A stretch of DNA of 58,543 nt, from assembly GCA_947475895.1 (NCBI GenBank), contig CANJMF010000021.1:1-58543 (forward strand). The letters are read 5' to 3'. The DNA comes from Fidelibacterota bacterium. Its GTDB lineage: Bacteria; Pseudomonadota; Alphaproteobacteria; Rhodospirillales; Rhodospirillaceae. The notes below the pieces were generated by a model, which ran no database searches, was not told the DNA's origin, and worked only from the letters and a program-made list of their open reading frames with translations. The position numbers and the translations under genes are program-made. Positions 45,763 through 58,394 of the stretch are shown in pieces (position 1 is the first letter of the stretch; the number at the start of each line of letters is the position of its first letter).

Positions 45763-45908
45763 TGTCTCCCCCCTAAAAAATTCTGAAAATTTTGTGCGTG
45801 TCGGCTAGTCGAACTCTCCTCACACTCTCCGTTGGCAGTCTTCGATCATTTTGCGGCAATCAATTCAATCTATAATTTCCGCGTTACATCTTTCTCTTTG
45901 TATGTGGC

Positions 45909-48277
<2,369 letters not shown>

Positions 48278-48327
48278 CTATATAAGAGCTCATAGGCAGC
48301 GGATAATTCTTATCCCCGGGGGAAGAC

Positions 48328-48831
48328 ATGACCATGCTCGATGAGACGGATTTTAAAATCCTGCGCGCGCTTCAGTTCAATGCGCGCATTGCGAATGTGG
48401 ATCTCGCCGCGCAGGTCGGCCTTTCGCCGACGCCGTGCTGGAATCGCGTCAAAGCCCTAGAAGAGAATGGCGTTATCGAGAAATACGTGACCATTCTCGA
48501 TCATGCCGCGCTTGGCTATCCGGATACGGTGATTGTCGAAGTCACCCTTGACCGGCACGACGATAACGCGCTCGAGAAGTTCGAGGCGACACTTGCGGGT
48601 TTACCTGAGGTTATCGAGGCTTATCTCGCGAGCGGCGAATACGATTACTATATCAAGGCGGCTGTTGCGGGCGCGGAAGGGTACGAGCGCTTTCTGCGCC
48701 AGCGGTTGTATAAAATCCCCGGAATTCGCCATTCGCGGTCCAGCTTTATGCTGAGGTGCCTGAAGCAAACTTACTCCATCAAAGTCGAAGCCGGGCAAAG
48801 CGTACCGAAGCGCCAGAAAACCAAACGCTAA
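48328..48831 (+). CDS. Lrp/AsnC family regulator, probable BkdR-type
   Basis: A 167-residue regulator starting behind GGGGGAAGA. The N-terminal winged helix (LDETDFKILRALQFNARIAN, SPTPCWNRVKALEENG) is followed by a RAM/ACT-like domain (EAYLASGEYDYYIKAAVAGAEGY). BkdR, an Lrp homologue, is known to activate the branched-chain dehydrogenase operon, and this gene is divergent from bkdA1 with a 149-bp gap, so the same role is likely here. The basic tail PKRQKTKR is an addition beyond the family core. Confidence 0.88.
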   Translation: MTMLDETDFKILRALQFNARIANVDLAAQVGLSPTPCWNRVKALEENGVIEKYVTILDHAALGYPDTVIVEVTLDRHDDNALEKFEATLAGLPEVIEAYLASGEYDYYIKAAVAGAEGYERFLRQRLYKIPGIRHSRSSFMLRCLKQTYSIKVEAGQSVPKRQKTKR

Positions 48832-49089
48832 CGTGTTTCTCGGATCGCAGCCTTATCGCGATCCTCTTTAGCGTTTCGCAGAGATAAATTCCGACGGGCC
48901 GCTGTTTTTCGCCAAAACGAAGAAGAAAATTTTGTCTGATTTTTGGCAAAGTGGCGGCCTGACTTAATGCTGGCGATTAAACCATGAATGCCATTCGGCG
49001 AATGAGTGCAGCGCGAATTACGCAGCCGGTCCCTTACGAGGGCCGGACTTGCATTTGCGTGCCCGCTAACCTGCCTTTGGGAAACCGCC

Positions 49090-49401
49090 ATGGTCTCGAC
49101 ATCCGCTGCACCGCTCTATCGTTTTACGATCGTCTATACTGAAGCCCCGACCCTTACGCGCATTCTTGACGCGTTTGGGCGATTTGGGCTGGAACCCTCC
49201 TGGCTTTTCAGTCGCAGCTACAAAAAGAAACAATTCCGCGTTGAGGTGCGCCTCGGGGACTTATGCCCCATACGCGCCAGCACCTTGGCTGGACGCCTTT
49301 CCAATCTACCGACCGTCGCCAAAGTCCAATATGCAGCGATCAATGACGATCGGGATGTTGATGAGGAGCCGTTGCTCTCAAGCACACCGCGCGCGGGCTA
49401 G
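49090..49401 (+). CDS. small ACT-like protein, unknown
   Basis: A 103-residue protein starting at ATG 49090 with GGGA upstream. The sequence YRFTIVYTEAPTLTRILDAF, GRFGLEPSWLFSRS and QFRVEVRL reads like a beta-alpha-beta-beta ACT domain of the kind found in acetolactate synthase small subunits, but the match is by secondary-structure pattern only. It precedes the acyl-CoA synthetase gene by 87 bp and follows the Lrp gene in the same direction. Amino-acid sensing is a guess; it may simply be hypothetical. Confidence 0.6.
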   Translation: MVSTSAAPLYRFTIVYTEAPTLTRILDAFGRFGLEPSWLFSRSYKKKQFRVEVRLGDLCPIRASTLAGRLSNLPTVAKVQYAAINDDRDVDEEPLLSSTPRAG

Positions 49402-49488
49402 GGACGCACTTGCAGCACGGGCGTGCGACTATACGGCCCTTCGACAGCAGTGCTACCGTTCGCTCTTGATGAGCAACGGGAGGGCTTT

Positions 49489-51174
49489 TTGAAATCGGGC
49501 GCTGACGAAGTTCGCGACGCGAGGGATTTTTTGCTTCGCCATCGTACAGACTACAAAACCACTTATGCCGGTTTCCGTTGGCCGCGTCCGCAGCACTTCA
49601 ATTTCGCGCTCGACTGGATGGACGAGATCGCGCGCACACATGACAAGGAGGCACTTCGAATTGTCTCCGACAGCGGACCCGTTGTTTCCCGCACCTTTTC
49701 CGATCTCTCCCACGCCTCAAACCGTATCGCGAATTTCCTACGCGCGGCCGGCGCGAAACGTGGAGACGCCGTTCTGATTATGCTTGGCAACGTAGCGCCC
49801 CTTTGGGAATCCATGCTGGCGGCGATGAAGCTCGGCGTCGCCATCATTCCCGCAACGCCCTTATTAAGTCGCGATGATGTGCTTGATCGTATCGCGCGCG
49901 GCGGCGTGCGTTACGTCATTGCGGCCTCAGAGTTCCACGATCGTTTTCAAGGCAGTCCGGACTGGCGCGGGATCTCCGTTGGAGCGGCCGTCCCCGGCTG
50001 GCTGGCCCTGGAAGACGCCGCGCTCTGTTCGGCGCAATTTGAGCCGGACGGCGAAACCAACGCGAACGATCCCCTCCTCCTCTATTTCACATCGGGAACG
50101 ACCTCACGCCCCAAACTCGTGCAGCAAAGTCACCAGTCGTATCCGGTAGGGCTTCTTTCGACCCTGTATTGGTTGGGACTGAGGCGGGACGATATCCATC
50201 TCAACATCTCCTCTCCCGGCTGGGCGAAACATGCCTGGAGCTGCGTTTTCGCACCTTGGCTCGCTGAGGCAACGGTTCTGGCGCTCAACCACACACGCTT
50301 CAACGCACGCGCAACGCTTGACGTTATCGCCCGCGAGCAAGTCACCTCGTTCTGCGCGCCGCCGACCGTATGGCGCATGATCGTTCAAGAGGACCTACCT
50401 CAGTGGCAGACAATGCTTCGTGAGCTTGCCGGTGCCGGCGAGCCGCTCAATCCCGAGATCATCGCGCGCGTAGAGCAAGCATGGGGGCTGACGATCCGCG
50501 ATGGATATGGGCAAACGGAAACCAGCGCATTGATCGCCAATACACCGGGACAAAAGATCGTCCCCGGGGCTATGGGCCGGCCGCTGCCGGGCTTTGAAAT
50601 CGAATTGCGCGATGAAAACGGCAATATCGCGACCGAGGGCCAAGTTTCGGTGAAACTGCGCCCGCTACGTCCCGTGGGAATTATGGACGGGTATCGCGTC
50701 GACGGGACCCTGCAGCCGCTGGATCGCGATGTCTATCAAACGGGCGACATCGCGACCGTTGATGGCGACGGAACGTTGACTTATGTGGGGCGCGCCGACG
50801 ACGTGTTTAAAGCGTCCGATTACCGCATTAGCCCGTTCGAGCTTGAGAGTGTGCTCATTGAACACCCCGCTGTGGTCGAGGCCGCAGTGGTGCCGTCGCC
50901 CGATCCGATGAAATTGGCTGTGCCGAAAGCGTTCGTGACGCTGTCGCCAAAGTACGCGCCAAATGCGGAAACCGCCGCGTCGATTCTTGCGCATGCCCGA
51001 AAAATTCTGGGACCATTTCGGCGCGTGCGGCGTATTGAATTCGCCGAGCTGCCTAAGACAGTATCAGGGAAAATCCGCCGAGCGGATCTGCGCAAGCAGG
51101 AAGCCGAGCAGTGCGCGAAGGGTCTGAAATCTGACGCTGAGTGGTGCGAGGACGACTTTACTCATTCCGACTAA
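49489..51174 (+). CDS. AMP-forming acyl-CoA synthetase
   Basis: Activates a carboxylic acid to its CoA thioester through an acyl-adenylate. The start is probably TTG 49489, with GGGAGG 6 nt upstream (561 residues); an in-frame GTG at 49423 lacks a ribosome binding site. The P-loop LLYFTSGTTSRPKLV, the adenylate site DGYGQTETS, the YQTGDIA hinge region and the C-terminal catalytic Lys in LPKTVSGKIRR are all present. The sequence is nearest in style to medium-chain or methylmalonyl/acyl-type synthetases (ACSM/MACS). The neighbouring branched-chain and isobutyryl-CoA genes favour a short or branched acid. Its 3' end overlaps the convergent gene by 17 bp. Confidence 0.9.
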   Translation: MKSGADEVRDARDFLLRHRTDYKTTYAGFRWPRPQHFNFALDWMDEIARTHDKEALRIVSDSGPVVSRTFSDLSHASNRIANFLRAAGAKRGDAVLIMLGNVAPLWESMLAAMKLGVAIIPATPLLSRDDVLDRIARGGVRYVIAASEFHDRFQGSPDWRGISVGAAVPGWLALEDAALCSAQFEPDGETNANDPLLLYFTSGTTSRPKLVQQSHQSYPVGLLSTLYWLGLRRDDIHLNISSPGWAKHAWSCVFAPWLAEATVLALNHTRFNARATLDVIAREQVTSFCAPPTVWRMIVQEDLPQWQTMLRELAGAGEPLNPEIIARVEQAWGLTIRDGYGQTETSALIANTPGQKIVPGAMGRPLPGFEIELRDENGNIATEGQVSVKLRPLRPVGIMDGYRVDGTLQPLDRDVYQTGDIATVDGDGTLTYVGRADDVFKASDYRISPFELESVLIEHPAVVEAAVVPSPDPMKLAVPKAFVTLSPKYAPNAETAASILAHARKILGPFRRVRRIEFAELPKTVSGKIRRADLRKQEAEQCAKGLKSDAEWCEDDFTHSD

Positions 51175-51859
51175 GCAAGTGCCTGCGAAAGCTGTTCATA
51201 TGAAACGCGGCCTGTGCGGCGCTGTAGATAAATTCCGCGCCGACCGGGCAGGCCCGACGAGCCAAACATCCATGGTCCCGGCACTCGCCGCTCGCGCCTT
51301 GCGCTAGATGGTCTCCGCATTTAGCCGTATCCAAGCGCTGCTGGGCGACGGGCGAGAACGCGCTCGCTGGGCACGCCGACAAACACGGCTTTGCGGCGCA
51401 GGACTCGCAGGGACTCGCTTGCGGTGGCAGCGGCGCGAAGTCGAAACGCTCTGCGAAGGCCAGCGCACCGCGATAGCTGTGCCAAAGCCCCCAACGCGGA
51501 TGAATTAAGACACCGAGCGGCGAATGGTGAAGAGGTTCGGCGCGTTGTGCCCAACGCTGAAACGAAATCCACGGCGGCCCGGCGAATGGATAGAACGCGG
51601 TACCGCCGAGCGCGTGCGCAAGGCCGCCAATAACGCGGCGGGACCAGCGGTCAAGCGGGTCAGAATTCCCATCCCGGGCCTCGGGCGCTGCGGCGAATGT
51701 ATTCCAACCCATCTCGCCGGTGAAACCCAAAAGCACGACGGTGGCCGCGGGGCATTTGTTCGCGAGCGGCGGCACGTGATCGTCCGACGTGGGATGAAAC
51801 GCGCCACGCCAAGCAATTCCCGCTGCAGTAACGGCGACTTGAAGTTCCTCTAAGGACAT
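51158..51859 (-). CDS. CblC (MMACHC)-like protein fused to a two-cluster ferredoxin segment
   Basis: A 233-residue protein. The first about 145 residues carry a segment recalling the human cobalamin chaperone MMACHC: GVLIHPRWGLWHSYRGAL compared with its GVCIHPRFGGW..RG motif, including the His. A preceding DPLDRW also parallels DPVDQC. The C-terminal 80 residues are Cys-rich: C151, C154, C159, C163-P and C193, C198, C204-P, plus C181, enough for one or two 4Fe-4S clusters as in the B12 enzyme QueG. The ATG lies 4 bp past the stop of the TylF gene. Cobalamin reduction or dealkylation for IcmF is inferred from this and from the BtuF-like neighbour. Current pipelines would probably call it a ferredoxin. 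Confidence 0.65.
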   Translation of the reverse strand: MSLEELQVAVTAAGIAWRGAFHPTSDDHVPPLANKCPAATVVLLGFTGEMGWNTFAAAPEARDGNSDPLDRWSRRVIGGLAHALGGTAFYPFAGPPWISFQRWAQRAEPLHHSPLGVLIHPRWGLWHSYRGALAFAERFDFAPLPPQASPCESCAAKPCLSACPASAFSPVAQQRLDTAKCGDHLAQGASGECRDHGCLARRACPVGAEFIYSAAQAAFHMNSFRRHLLSRNE

Positions 51860-51863
51860 CGCC

Positions 51864-52949
51864 TTAAACTTTAATCCCAACGCGCACCGTATAATTGATG
51901 CGGTGAAGCATCATGGGCAGCTCGACGGTTGAAAAATATTCGTCCACCGCACGCCGTGCGCCGACGATGGCTCCGTAGTCGTCAAAAATCACCACGCCGC
52001 CGCGCGATACGCGCGGATAAAGATGCGTCAGAGTATGTTTGATAGACGAGTAAAAATCAGTGTCCAGCCGCAAAATCGCGATATTTTCCGGCGCGGACGT
52101 CGGGATCGTATCCTCGACCATCCCTTTCACCACATGAATTTTGTCGCGTGGGTACCCGGATGAAAGCATCGTGTCGCGCACTTCATCGAAGTTTACCTTT
52201 GCCCAGGATTCGCCGGTTTGCGTGTTCATGACATAGGTGTCGCCAGCCATCGCGCCGTCTTCAGTTGTTGGCGCGGGCATGCCCTCAAATGTATCAAAAA
52301 GATACAAGTGCCGGCTGGTATCCCCGCGCTGCAAGAACGTGAGCGCAGCAAGAAGCGACATACCTCCGGCATAACACCCGCACTCGACGTAATCTCCCGG
52401 TATGCCGCGGTCGACCACGTAACCGACGTTTTGATAAAGCGAATAAAACGTCTCGATGAATCCGAAGGAACTCGACATCGAATTCGACCATGCTTTCGCA
52501 AGGATTTCGTAAAACGCCGTGTCCGTCACCTCAGGGAGTTGGACGGGCTTTTTTGAATCGCCGGTCGCGGCCTGTTCGTAGAAGCTGAGCTCGCCGATCA
52601 GAATAGTTGCCTTCTCACCGGAGAAGCCCCACCGTTGCAGCCCCTCCACCAGCGCACTTCGTGCCTCGTGCAGGCGCCCCATCCTGACGAGCCCTTTGAT
52701 AAGCACAAACCACACATTCTGACTGCTCGGGTTTAACGCAAAGGCTGTCTCCAGATATGGCATCGCCAAATCTGTACGACCGACCTCGAAGAGCAACGCG
52801 CCCAATTTGTACTGGGCACGCGCGTGCTTGGGGTCGGTTTGAAGAATAAGCTTGTAACAGTCGATCGCCTCCAGCACCCGGTTGACGCGTGCGTGCGCCA
52901 ACGCTTGTTGAAGAAGATGCTCAAAATTGGCTGATGACTCGTCAGGCAA
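51864..52949 (-). CDS. TPR protein with TylF/MycF-type O-methyltransferase domain
   Basis: A 361-residue fusion. Residues about 5-120 form three TPR-like helix pairs (AIDCYKLILQTDPKHARAQY, MPYLETAFALNPSSQNVW). The remaining part is a TylF-family methyltransferase: the SAM-binding GDYVECGCYAGGMS, LFDTFEGMP, and the metal/acid site LRLDTDFYSS with VVIFDDYGA. The start is TTG at 52949 with GGGAG 8 nt upstream. Family members methylate sugars of macrolides or polysaccharides; the acceptor here is unknown. It lies between the BtuF-like and CblC-like genes, an odd location for a sugar methyltransferase. Confidence 0.87.
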   Translation of the reverse strand: MPDESSANFEHLLQQALAHARVNRVLEAIDCYKLILQTDPKHARAQYKLGALLFEVGRTDLAMPYLETAFALNPSSQNVWFVLIKGLVRMGRLHEARSALVEGLQRWGFSGEKATILIGELSFYEQAATGDSKKPVQLPEVTDTAFYEILAKAWSNSMSSSFGFIETFYSLYQNVGYVVDRGIPGDYVECGCYAGGMSLLAALTFLQRGDTSRHLYLFDTFEGMPAPTTEDGAMAGDTYVMNTQTGESWAKVNFDEVRDTMLSSGYPRDKIHVVKGMVEDTIPTSAPENIAILRLDTDFYSSIKHTLTHLYPRVSRGGVVIFDDYGAIVGARRAVDEYFSTVELPMMLHRINYTVRVGIKV

Positions 52950-53017
52950 GAAGCGGCTCCCGCACTTGTGCGATCGCCTTATAGTACCAGAGACTTAAGA
53001 TACAGTTGCGCATCGCG

Positions 53018-53806
53018 TTAGGACTGCGCCCAGCCCGTAATAATCCTTTGGATCGCCGCCAGCCCGTCCGTAAGCGCAGCCGGGCCAGGCTGCAAAATGA
53101 TCGACGATTTTATTTCATGTAATGCCCCGGACTTAACGGCCGGAACTCGATCGAATTCCGGTCGTACCTTCACTTTCTCCGGCGCGAATTTCTTGCCGCA
53201 CCACGACCCGATGATGATGTCGGGCTCGCGCTCGACGACATCTTCGATTTTAACGATGCGTTCTTTCGCCGTCACACCACCTGCGTGCGCGGGAAAAATA
53301 TCGGTGCCGCCGGCAATCTCAACAAGCTCCGATACCCACTTGATGCCGGAGATCAACGGCTCGTCCCATTCCTCGAAAAAAACTTTCGGCCGCCGCTTCA
53401 ATTGCTGCGCTTGCGCGCGCGCCTGATCGAGGCCGTGTCGAAGGTTCTCCACCAACGCCTCGGCTTTTCCCGTTGCACCGACTATTGCGCCGACCATCAG
53501 AATCATATCGAAAATTCCAGCAACGGTCCGATGATTGAAAGCATGAACTTCGATTCCATGGCGAATAAGGTCGGCCACGATATCGGCCTGAAGATCGGAG
53601 AACGTAAAAACCAGATTCGGCTTCAGCGCGAGAATTTTCGGAACGTTCGCCGAGGTGAAGGCGCTAACGCGCGGCTTGTCGCGGCGCGCTTCCGGTGGCC
53701 GCACGACATATCCGGACACGCCGACGATGCGGTCCTGCTCGCCGAGCAGATACAGCGTTTCGACGGTCTCCTCCGTCAGGCAAACAATGCGAGACGGTGG
53801 AAACAT
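53018..53806 (-). CDS. cobalamin-binding BtuF-like protein without a signal peptide
   Basis: A 262-residue member of the periplasmic-binding-protein class III fold (BtuF/FhuD type). Two lobes are joined by a long helix (about residues 115-145). RIVCLTEETVETLYLLG, VPKILALKPNLVFTFSDLQ, the FEEWDEP segment and DIIIGSWCGKK are typical of proteins annotated as cobalamin-binding. No signal peptide is visible at the N terminus (MFPPSRIVCL), so it may act in the cytoplasm, or its start lies elsewhere; the upstream region has no clear ribosome binding site. It follows an AraC-type regulator by 33 bp. Confidence 0.85.
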   Translation of the reverse strand: MFPPSRIVCLTEETVETLYLLGEQDRIVGVSGYVVRPPEARRDKPRVSAFTSANVPKILALKPNLVFTFSDLQADIVADLIRHGIEVHAFNHRTVAGIFDMILMVGAIVGATGKAEALVENLRHGLDQARAQAQQLKRRPKVFFEEWDEPLISGIKWVSELVEIAGGTDIFPAHAGGVTAKERIVKIEDVVEREPDIIIGSWCGKKFAPEKVKVRPEFDRVPAVKSGALHEIKSSIILQPGPAALTDGLAAIQRIITGWAQS

Positions 53807-53839
53807 CAGGGTAATTTTAAGTGCGTTTTCACGCTAGCA

Positions 53840-54904
53840 TCATGCCAGCGATCGGACTCGCTTGCGATAGCTTGTTGGCGCTTCGCCGGTCCAGTCCACA
53901 AACGCGCGAAAGAAGGCCGAGGGTTCTGCGTAACCCAATTCGGCGGCGAGATCCGCAACGGGTTTGTTGGATTTTTCAAGTCGCGAGAGGGCAATATCGC
54001 GGCGAAGTGCTGACTTGATGGCACGATAACTTGAACCCTCTTGCGTGAGCCGCCTCTGAACCGTGCGCAACGAAAGATGCAGGCGCGCGGCGACTTCTTC
54101 CAAGTCCAACGTTTCCGGCAGCAGCTCAGCCAGGATGTCGCGGATTTGCCGCACCATGTCACGGTCGCGGCGATACAACATCGTGATCTTGCCGGGCGCA
54201 CCCTCCAAAAAGTGCGCAAGGTCATCCTGATCCCTGCGGATCGGCAATGTGAAGAGGTTCGCTCTCAGCCGGGCAACGAGCATATCGCCGCCAAAGGTCG
54301 CGTTCTCCGTATAAATCAAAGGATAATCCGACGCCTGCTGTGGGCGCTGATATGGAAACTGCACGCTGTCCAACGAAAGGCCGCGCGCCACAAGCCAGCA
54401 CGACAAGCCGTGTAAGAGGCGCAGCAGCCATTCGAAGGCAAATATGCGCCGTGGATCGCTCGCCCCGTTGCCAACGCCGATGTTCTCCCGGATTTCTATT
54501 TTTGCCGACACATTGTCGATGCCGATATGCAACGTCATATCCGGCAGGACCAAGCGCAGGAATTTCCCGGCCCGAGTCAGGGCTTCCTCCAGGTTCCGGC
54601 TGCCGATCATGCTGCGACATAGGAACTCAAACATTCCGACTTTTAGCTTTGTGGAGAAAAGACCAAAGCCCTCGTCCTCAAGCACAGCCACAAGTTTGTT
54701 GTAAAGCGAAGCGTAGTCGGTCAGCAGAACGCGCCGCGCGTCGTGGCGCAGAAGCTCCGGTTCAAGCCCTGCGTCGGCCAAAACCTGTGCCGGGTCGATA
54801 CCCCGCACCGGCAATCCTGAAAGCAGCCCTGAAACAAAACCAAGCGCTACCGTGGCCGGCTGATATTGGGGCCTCATCTTGAGCTTCGGAGTGCTGTTGC
54901 GCAT
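53840..54904 (-). CDS. AraC-family transcriptional regulator (arabinose_bd/PF12625 type)
   Basis: A 354-residue regulator. The N-terminal ligand domain (about 20-200) is of the PF12625 type ([37 protein letters not shown]). The C-terminal double helix-turn-helix reads [20 protein letters not shown] and [21 protein letters not shown] with the closing [10 protein letters not shown]. The ATG at 54904 is taken; a later Met could also serve. It is divergent from icmF with a 138-bp gap, so control of icmF and of the leftward B12-related genes is plausible. Relatives respond to short-chain or branched metabolites, but the ligand here is unknown. Confidence 0.88.
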   Translation of the reverse strand: MRNSTPKLKMRPQYQPATVALGFVSGLLSGLPVRGIDPAQVLADAGLEPELLRHDARRVLLTDYASLYNKLVAVLEDEGFGLFSTKLKVGMFEFLCRSMIGSRNLEEALTRAGKFLRLVLPDMTLHIGIDNVSAKIEIRENIGVGNGASDPRRIFAFEWLLRLLHGLSCWLVARGLSLDSVQFPYQRPQQASDYPLIYTENATFGGDMLVARLRANLFTLPIRRDQDDLAHFLEGAPGKITMLYRRDRDMVRQIRDILAELLPETLDLEEVAARLHLSLRTVQRRLTQEGSSYRAIKSALRRDIALSRLEKSNKPVADLAAELGYAEPSAFFRAFVDWTGEAPTSYRKRVRSLA

Positions 54905-55042
54905 ATTGGCGTATTTTACATGATTTACGGCACTATGGGCAATGGAGCCCTCCACGCGAGAGGATTACCTTTACTTCAAAGGTGGCCTCGCCATTGCCGG
55001 TTGGGGTGCCTATCCACTCTCATTCGACCCAAGCAAAATCAC
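54905..55042. promoter_or_regulatory. divergent promoter region araC-type/icmF
   Basis: A 138-bp gap. No B12 riboswitch-like structure or clear operator is recognised, and the ribosome binding site before the icmF ATG is weak (ACCCAAGCAAAATCACATG). Confidence 0.4.
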
Positions 55043-58000
55043 ATGAATCAGATACCAGCCCCGATCAAACAGGCACCCTATAAGCCCTCTCATCGCGTGC
55101 GTTTCGTGACCGCGACCGCGTTGTTTGACGGCCATGACGCCTCCATCAACATCATGCGGCGGATTTTGCAATCAAGCGGCGTTGAGGTTATTCACCTGGG
55201 CCATAACCGCTCGGTCAGCGATGTGGTGACGGCGGCCATTTCCGAGGACGTGCAGGGCATCGCGATCACCTCCTATCAGGGCGGCCATACCGAATTCTTC
55301 AAATACCTCGTCGATCTTTTGAAGGAGAACGGGCGGCCTGACATCCAGATCTTCGGCGGCGGCGGCGGGGTCATCACACCTGACGAAATCAAAGACCTCC
55401 ACGATTACGGCGTCGCGCATATTTTCTCACCACAGGAAGGTGCCACACTCGGATTGCAGGGCATGATCAACGAGCTGGTGGCACGCTGCGATCGTCCACT
55501 CGCGTTCTCGGACACCCAGAAAAACACAGACCTTGTTGAAGCACTCAAAAGCGGCGACCGCAACACCCTAACCCGTACCATAACGATGCTCGATAACGGC
55601 GAGGTCGCCGACGAGCGGTGCACCGCGATTTTCGAAGCTGCCAAAGCCCTCAGCGTACCGATCCTCGGCATCACGGGGACCGGCGGCTCGGGCAAATCGT
55701 CTTTGGTCGATGAACTGGTGCGACGCTTTCGCTTCGATCAGCAAGATCAATTGCGCATCGCAATCATTTCAATGGACCCCACGCGCAAGCGCACAGGCGG
55801 CGCGTTGCTCGGTGACCGCATTCGCATGAATGCCATCGACCACCCTAATGTTTTCATGCGCTCGCTCGCGACGCGGGATACGGGCGGCGAAATTTCTGCG
55901 GCTTTACCGGAAATCACCGCGGCCTGCGCCCTCTCCGGCTTCAACATTATCCTCGTCGAAACATCGGGGATCGGCCAAGGCAGCACGGCGATCGTCGAGC
56001 ATTCCGATCTCTCGCTTTACGTCATGACCCCCGAATTCGGCGCCAGCAGCCAGCTCGAAAAGATCGACATGTTGGATTTCGCCGACTTTGTCGCCATCAA
56101 CAAATTTGACCGCAAAGGCGCTGAAGACGCCTTACGCGATGTGAGTAAGCAGGTGCAGCGCAATCGCGGCCGGTTCGAAACGCGCCCCAACGAGATGCCC
56201 GTATTTGGAACCATGGCCTCACGGTTTAACGATGACGGCGTGACGGCGCTTTATCACACGATTGCCAAGCGTTTGCGTGAAATCGGGCTTCCGTTATCGC
56301 CTAGTAAATTACCCGAAGTCGCCACCCGTCATTCGACCGAGCAATCGTTTATTGTCCCGCCGCAGCGAACCCGGTACCTGGCCGAGATCGCCGAGGAGGT
56401 CCGGGGCTATCACAGCCATATCCGCGCGCAGACCAAAGCGGCGCGCGAACGCCAGTCTTTGCGGGTATCGAAAGCATTCTTCGCCGCAGCTTCCAAGCCG
56501 ATCACCGATTTCGACACCATGATTGAACGCGCGGATCAGAAGTTGGACAAAGACGCGCGAGGACTTCTCGATACATGGCCAGACGTGGTCGCCAATTACG
56601 CCGGCCGCGAGCAAATCACCAAAGTCCGCGGCCGTGAAATTCGCACCGTCCTTGCCCACGAAAGCCTGTCGGGAACGCAAATCCCACGCGTGGCGCTTCC
56701 ACGTTTTGAGGACGATGGCGAGCTTTTGAAGTTCCTGATGAAGGAGAATTTGCCCGGTGCATTCCCTTTCACCGGCGGCGTTTTCCCCTTCAAGCGTGAA
56801 GGCGAAGATCCCACGCGGATGTTTGCGGGCGAAGGCGACGCCTTCCGCACCAATGCGCGTTTTAAAAGAGTTTCAGAGGGCATGCCCGCGCATCGCCTGA
56901 GCACCGCTTTTGATTCCGTCACGCTTTACGGATGCGATCCCGATCTGCGGCCAGACATCTATGGCAAAGTTGGAAATTCAGGCGTTTCAATCGCCACGCT
57001 CGACGACATGCGCGTGCTCTACGACGGCTTCGACCTTTGCAGCCCGACTACCAGCGTCTCGATGACCATTAACGGCCCAGCACCGACCATCCTGGCCTTT
57101 TTCTTCAACACCGCCATCGATCAGCAGATGGCCAAATTCATCGCCGAAAATGGCCGGGCACCTAATGCCGACGAGGCTCAGAAAATCAGAGCACATACGT
57201 TGGCCTCCGCGCGCGGAACGGTTCAGGCCGACATCCTCAAGGAAGATCAGGGCCAAAACACCTGCATCTTCTCGACGGAATTTTCGCTTAAGATGATGGG
57301 CGACATTCAGCAATACTTTGTCGCCAACGCGGTGCGCAGTTTCTACTCGGTGTCGATCTCCGGCTACCATATCGCCGAAGCCGGTGCGAACCCCATCTCG
57401 CAACTCGCGTTTACGCTGGCCAATGGCTTCACATACGTCGAAGCCTATCTCGCGCGCGGCTTAAAAATTGACGATTTCGCGCTGAACCTTTCGTTTTTCT
57501 TCAGCAATGGCATGGATCCCGAATATACCGTCATCGGACGCGTCGCGCGGCGTATTTGGGCCGTGGCGATGAAGCACAAATACAGCGCCGACGAGCGTTC
57601 GCAAAAGTTGAAGTATCACGTTCAAACGTCGGGGCGCTCGCTGCATGCTCAGGAAATGTCGTTCAACGACATTCGCACAACTTTGCAGGCTCTCATCGCA
57701 ATTTACGACAACTGCAACTCGTTGCACACGAACGCCTACGACGAAGCCATCACCACGCCGACAGAAGAGTCCGTGCGCCGCGCCATGGCCATCCAGCTCA
57801 TTATCAATCGCGAATGGGGCCTCGCGAAGAACGAGAACTCCAACCAGGGCTCATTCATCGTGGATGAACTTACGGACTTGGTGGAAGAAGCAGTTCTGAA
57901 GGAATTCGACGCCATCGCCAGCCGTGGTGGGGTCTTAGGCGCTATGGAAACCGGCTATCAACGCGGCCGTATCCAGGAAGAGTCGCTTTACTACGAAGGT

Positions 58001-58312
58001 CGCAAGCACGACGGCTCATATCCCATCATTGGCGTGAACACCTACCGCAACCCGCATGGCGACGAGGCCCAAGGGCCAATCGAACTCGCCCGCTCAACCG
58101 ACGATGAGAAACAATCGCAACTTAAACGCCTTTCGGATTTCCACACGCGCCACGCGGCCGAAGCGCCGGCAATGCTCGACGCGTTGCGTCGCGCCGTCGT
58201 GGAAAACGACAACGTCTTCGTTGTTCTGATGGATGCCGTGCGCTGCTGTTCACTTGGGCAGATATCAAACGCGCTCTACGAAGTCGGCGGGCAATACCGA
58301 CGCAATATGTAA
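55043..58312 (+). CDS. icmF: fused isobutyryl-CoA mutase IcmF
   Basis: Adenosylcobalamin enzyme interconverting isobutyryl-CoA and n-butyryl-CoA, fused to its own G-protein chaperone. It has 1089 residues, normal for IcmF. The N-terminal B12 domain has the lower-ligand motif FDGHDASI (His about 31) and a GGGGG turn near residue 107. The MeaI-type GTPase follows, with Walker [10 protein letters not shown] (about 212-220), ETSGIGQG and NKFDRKG. The C-terminal TIM-barrel mutase (from about residue 560) contains [32 protein letters not shown] and the [10 protein letters not shown] end region. The ATG at 55043 is selected over an upstream frame extension. It fits with the branched-chain dehydrogenase upstream, which makes isobutyryl-CoA. 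Confidence 0.96.
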   Translation: MNQIPAPIKQAPYKPSHRVRFVTATALFDGHDASINIMRRILQSSGVEVIHLGHNRSVSDVVTAAISEDVQGIAITSYQGGHTEFFKYLVDLLKENGRPDIQIFGGGGGVITPDEIKDLHDYGVAHIFSPQEGATLGLQGMINELVARCDRPLAFSDTQKNTDLVEALKSGDRNTLTRTITMLDNGEVADERCTAIFEAAKALSVPILGITGTGGSGKSSLVDELVRRFRFDQQDQLRIAIISMDPTRKRTGGALLGDRIRMNAIDHPNVFMRSLATRDTGGEISAALPEITAACALSGFNIILVETSGIGQGSTAIVEHSDLSLYVMTPEFGASSQLEKIDMLDFADFVAINKFDRKGAEDALRDVSKQVQRNRGRFETRPNEMPVFGTMASRFNDDGVTALYHTIAKRLREIGLPLSPSKLPEVATRHSTEQSFIVPPQRTRYLAEIAEEVRGYHSHIRAQTKAARERQSLRVSKAFFAAASKPITDFDTMIERADQKLDKDARGLLDTWPDVVANYAGREQITKVRGREIRTVLAHESLSGTQIPRVALPRFEDDGELLKFLMKENLPGAFPFTGGVFPFKREGEDPTRMFAGEGDAFRTNARFKRVSEGMPAHRLSTAFDSVTLYGCDPDLRPDIYGKVGNSGVSIATLDDMRVLYDGFDLCSPTTSVSMTINGPAPTILAFFFNTAIDQQMAKFIAENGRAPNADEAQKIRAHTLASARGTVQADILKEDQGQNTCIFSTEFSLKMMGDIQQYFVANAVRSFYSVSISGYHIAEAGANPISQLAFTLANGFTYVEAYLARGLKIDDFALNLSFFFSNGMDPEYTVIGRVARRIWAVAMKHKYSADERSQKLKYHVQTSGRSLHAQEMSFNDIRTTLQALIAIYDNCNSLHTNAYDEAITTPTEESVRRAMAIQLIINREWGLAKNENSNQGSFIVDELTDLVEEAVLKEFDAIASRGGVLGAMETGYQRGRIQEESLYYEGRKHDGSYPIIGVNTYRNPHGDEAQGPIELARSTDDEKQSQLKRLSDFHTRHAAEAPAMLDALRRAVVENDNVFVVLMDAVRCCSLGQISNALYEVGGQYRRNM

Positions 58313-58332
58313 GGCGCCCTTCCTCAAAGAAA

Positions 58333-58363
58333 AACCCTGCGCAAAGGCTCTTTGCGCAGGGTT
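58333..58363. terminator. bidirectional terminator between icmF and a TonB receptor
   Basis: A perfect 14-bp stem, AACCCTGCGCAAAG (58333-58346) with CTTTGCGCAGGGTT (58350-58363), has a 3-nt loop. The minus strand continues TTTCTTTG, so it also serves the convergent receptor gene. Confidence 0.88.
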
Positions 58364-58394
58364 CCGAGTTAGGCCTTTTATCAGCTTTTATTGA

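Noticed and set aside
54866-55042. N-terminal extension of IcmF
   Set aside because: The extra 59 codons overlap the divergent AraC gene start and do not resemble IcmF; the ATG at 55043 gives the usual N terminus.
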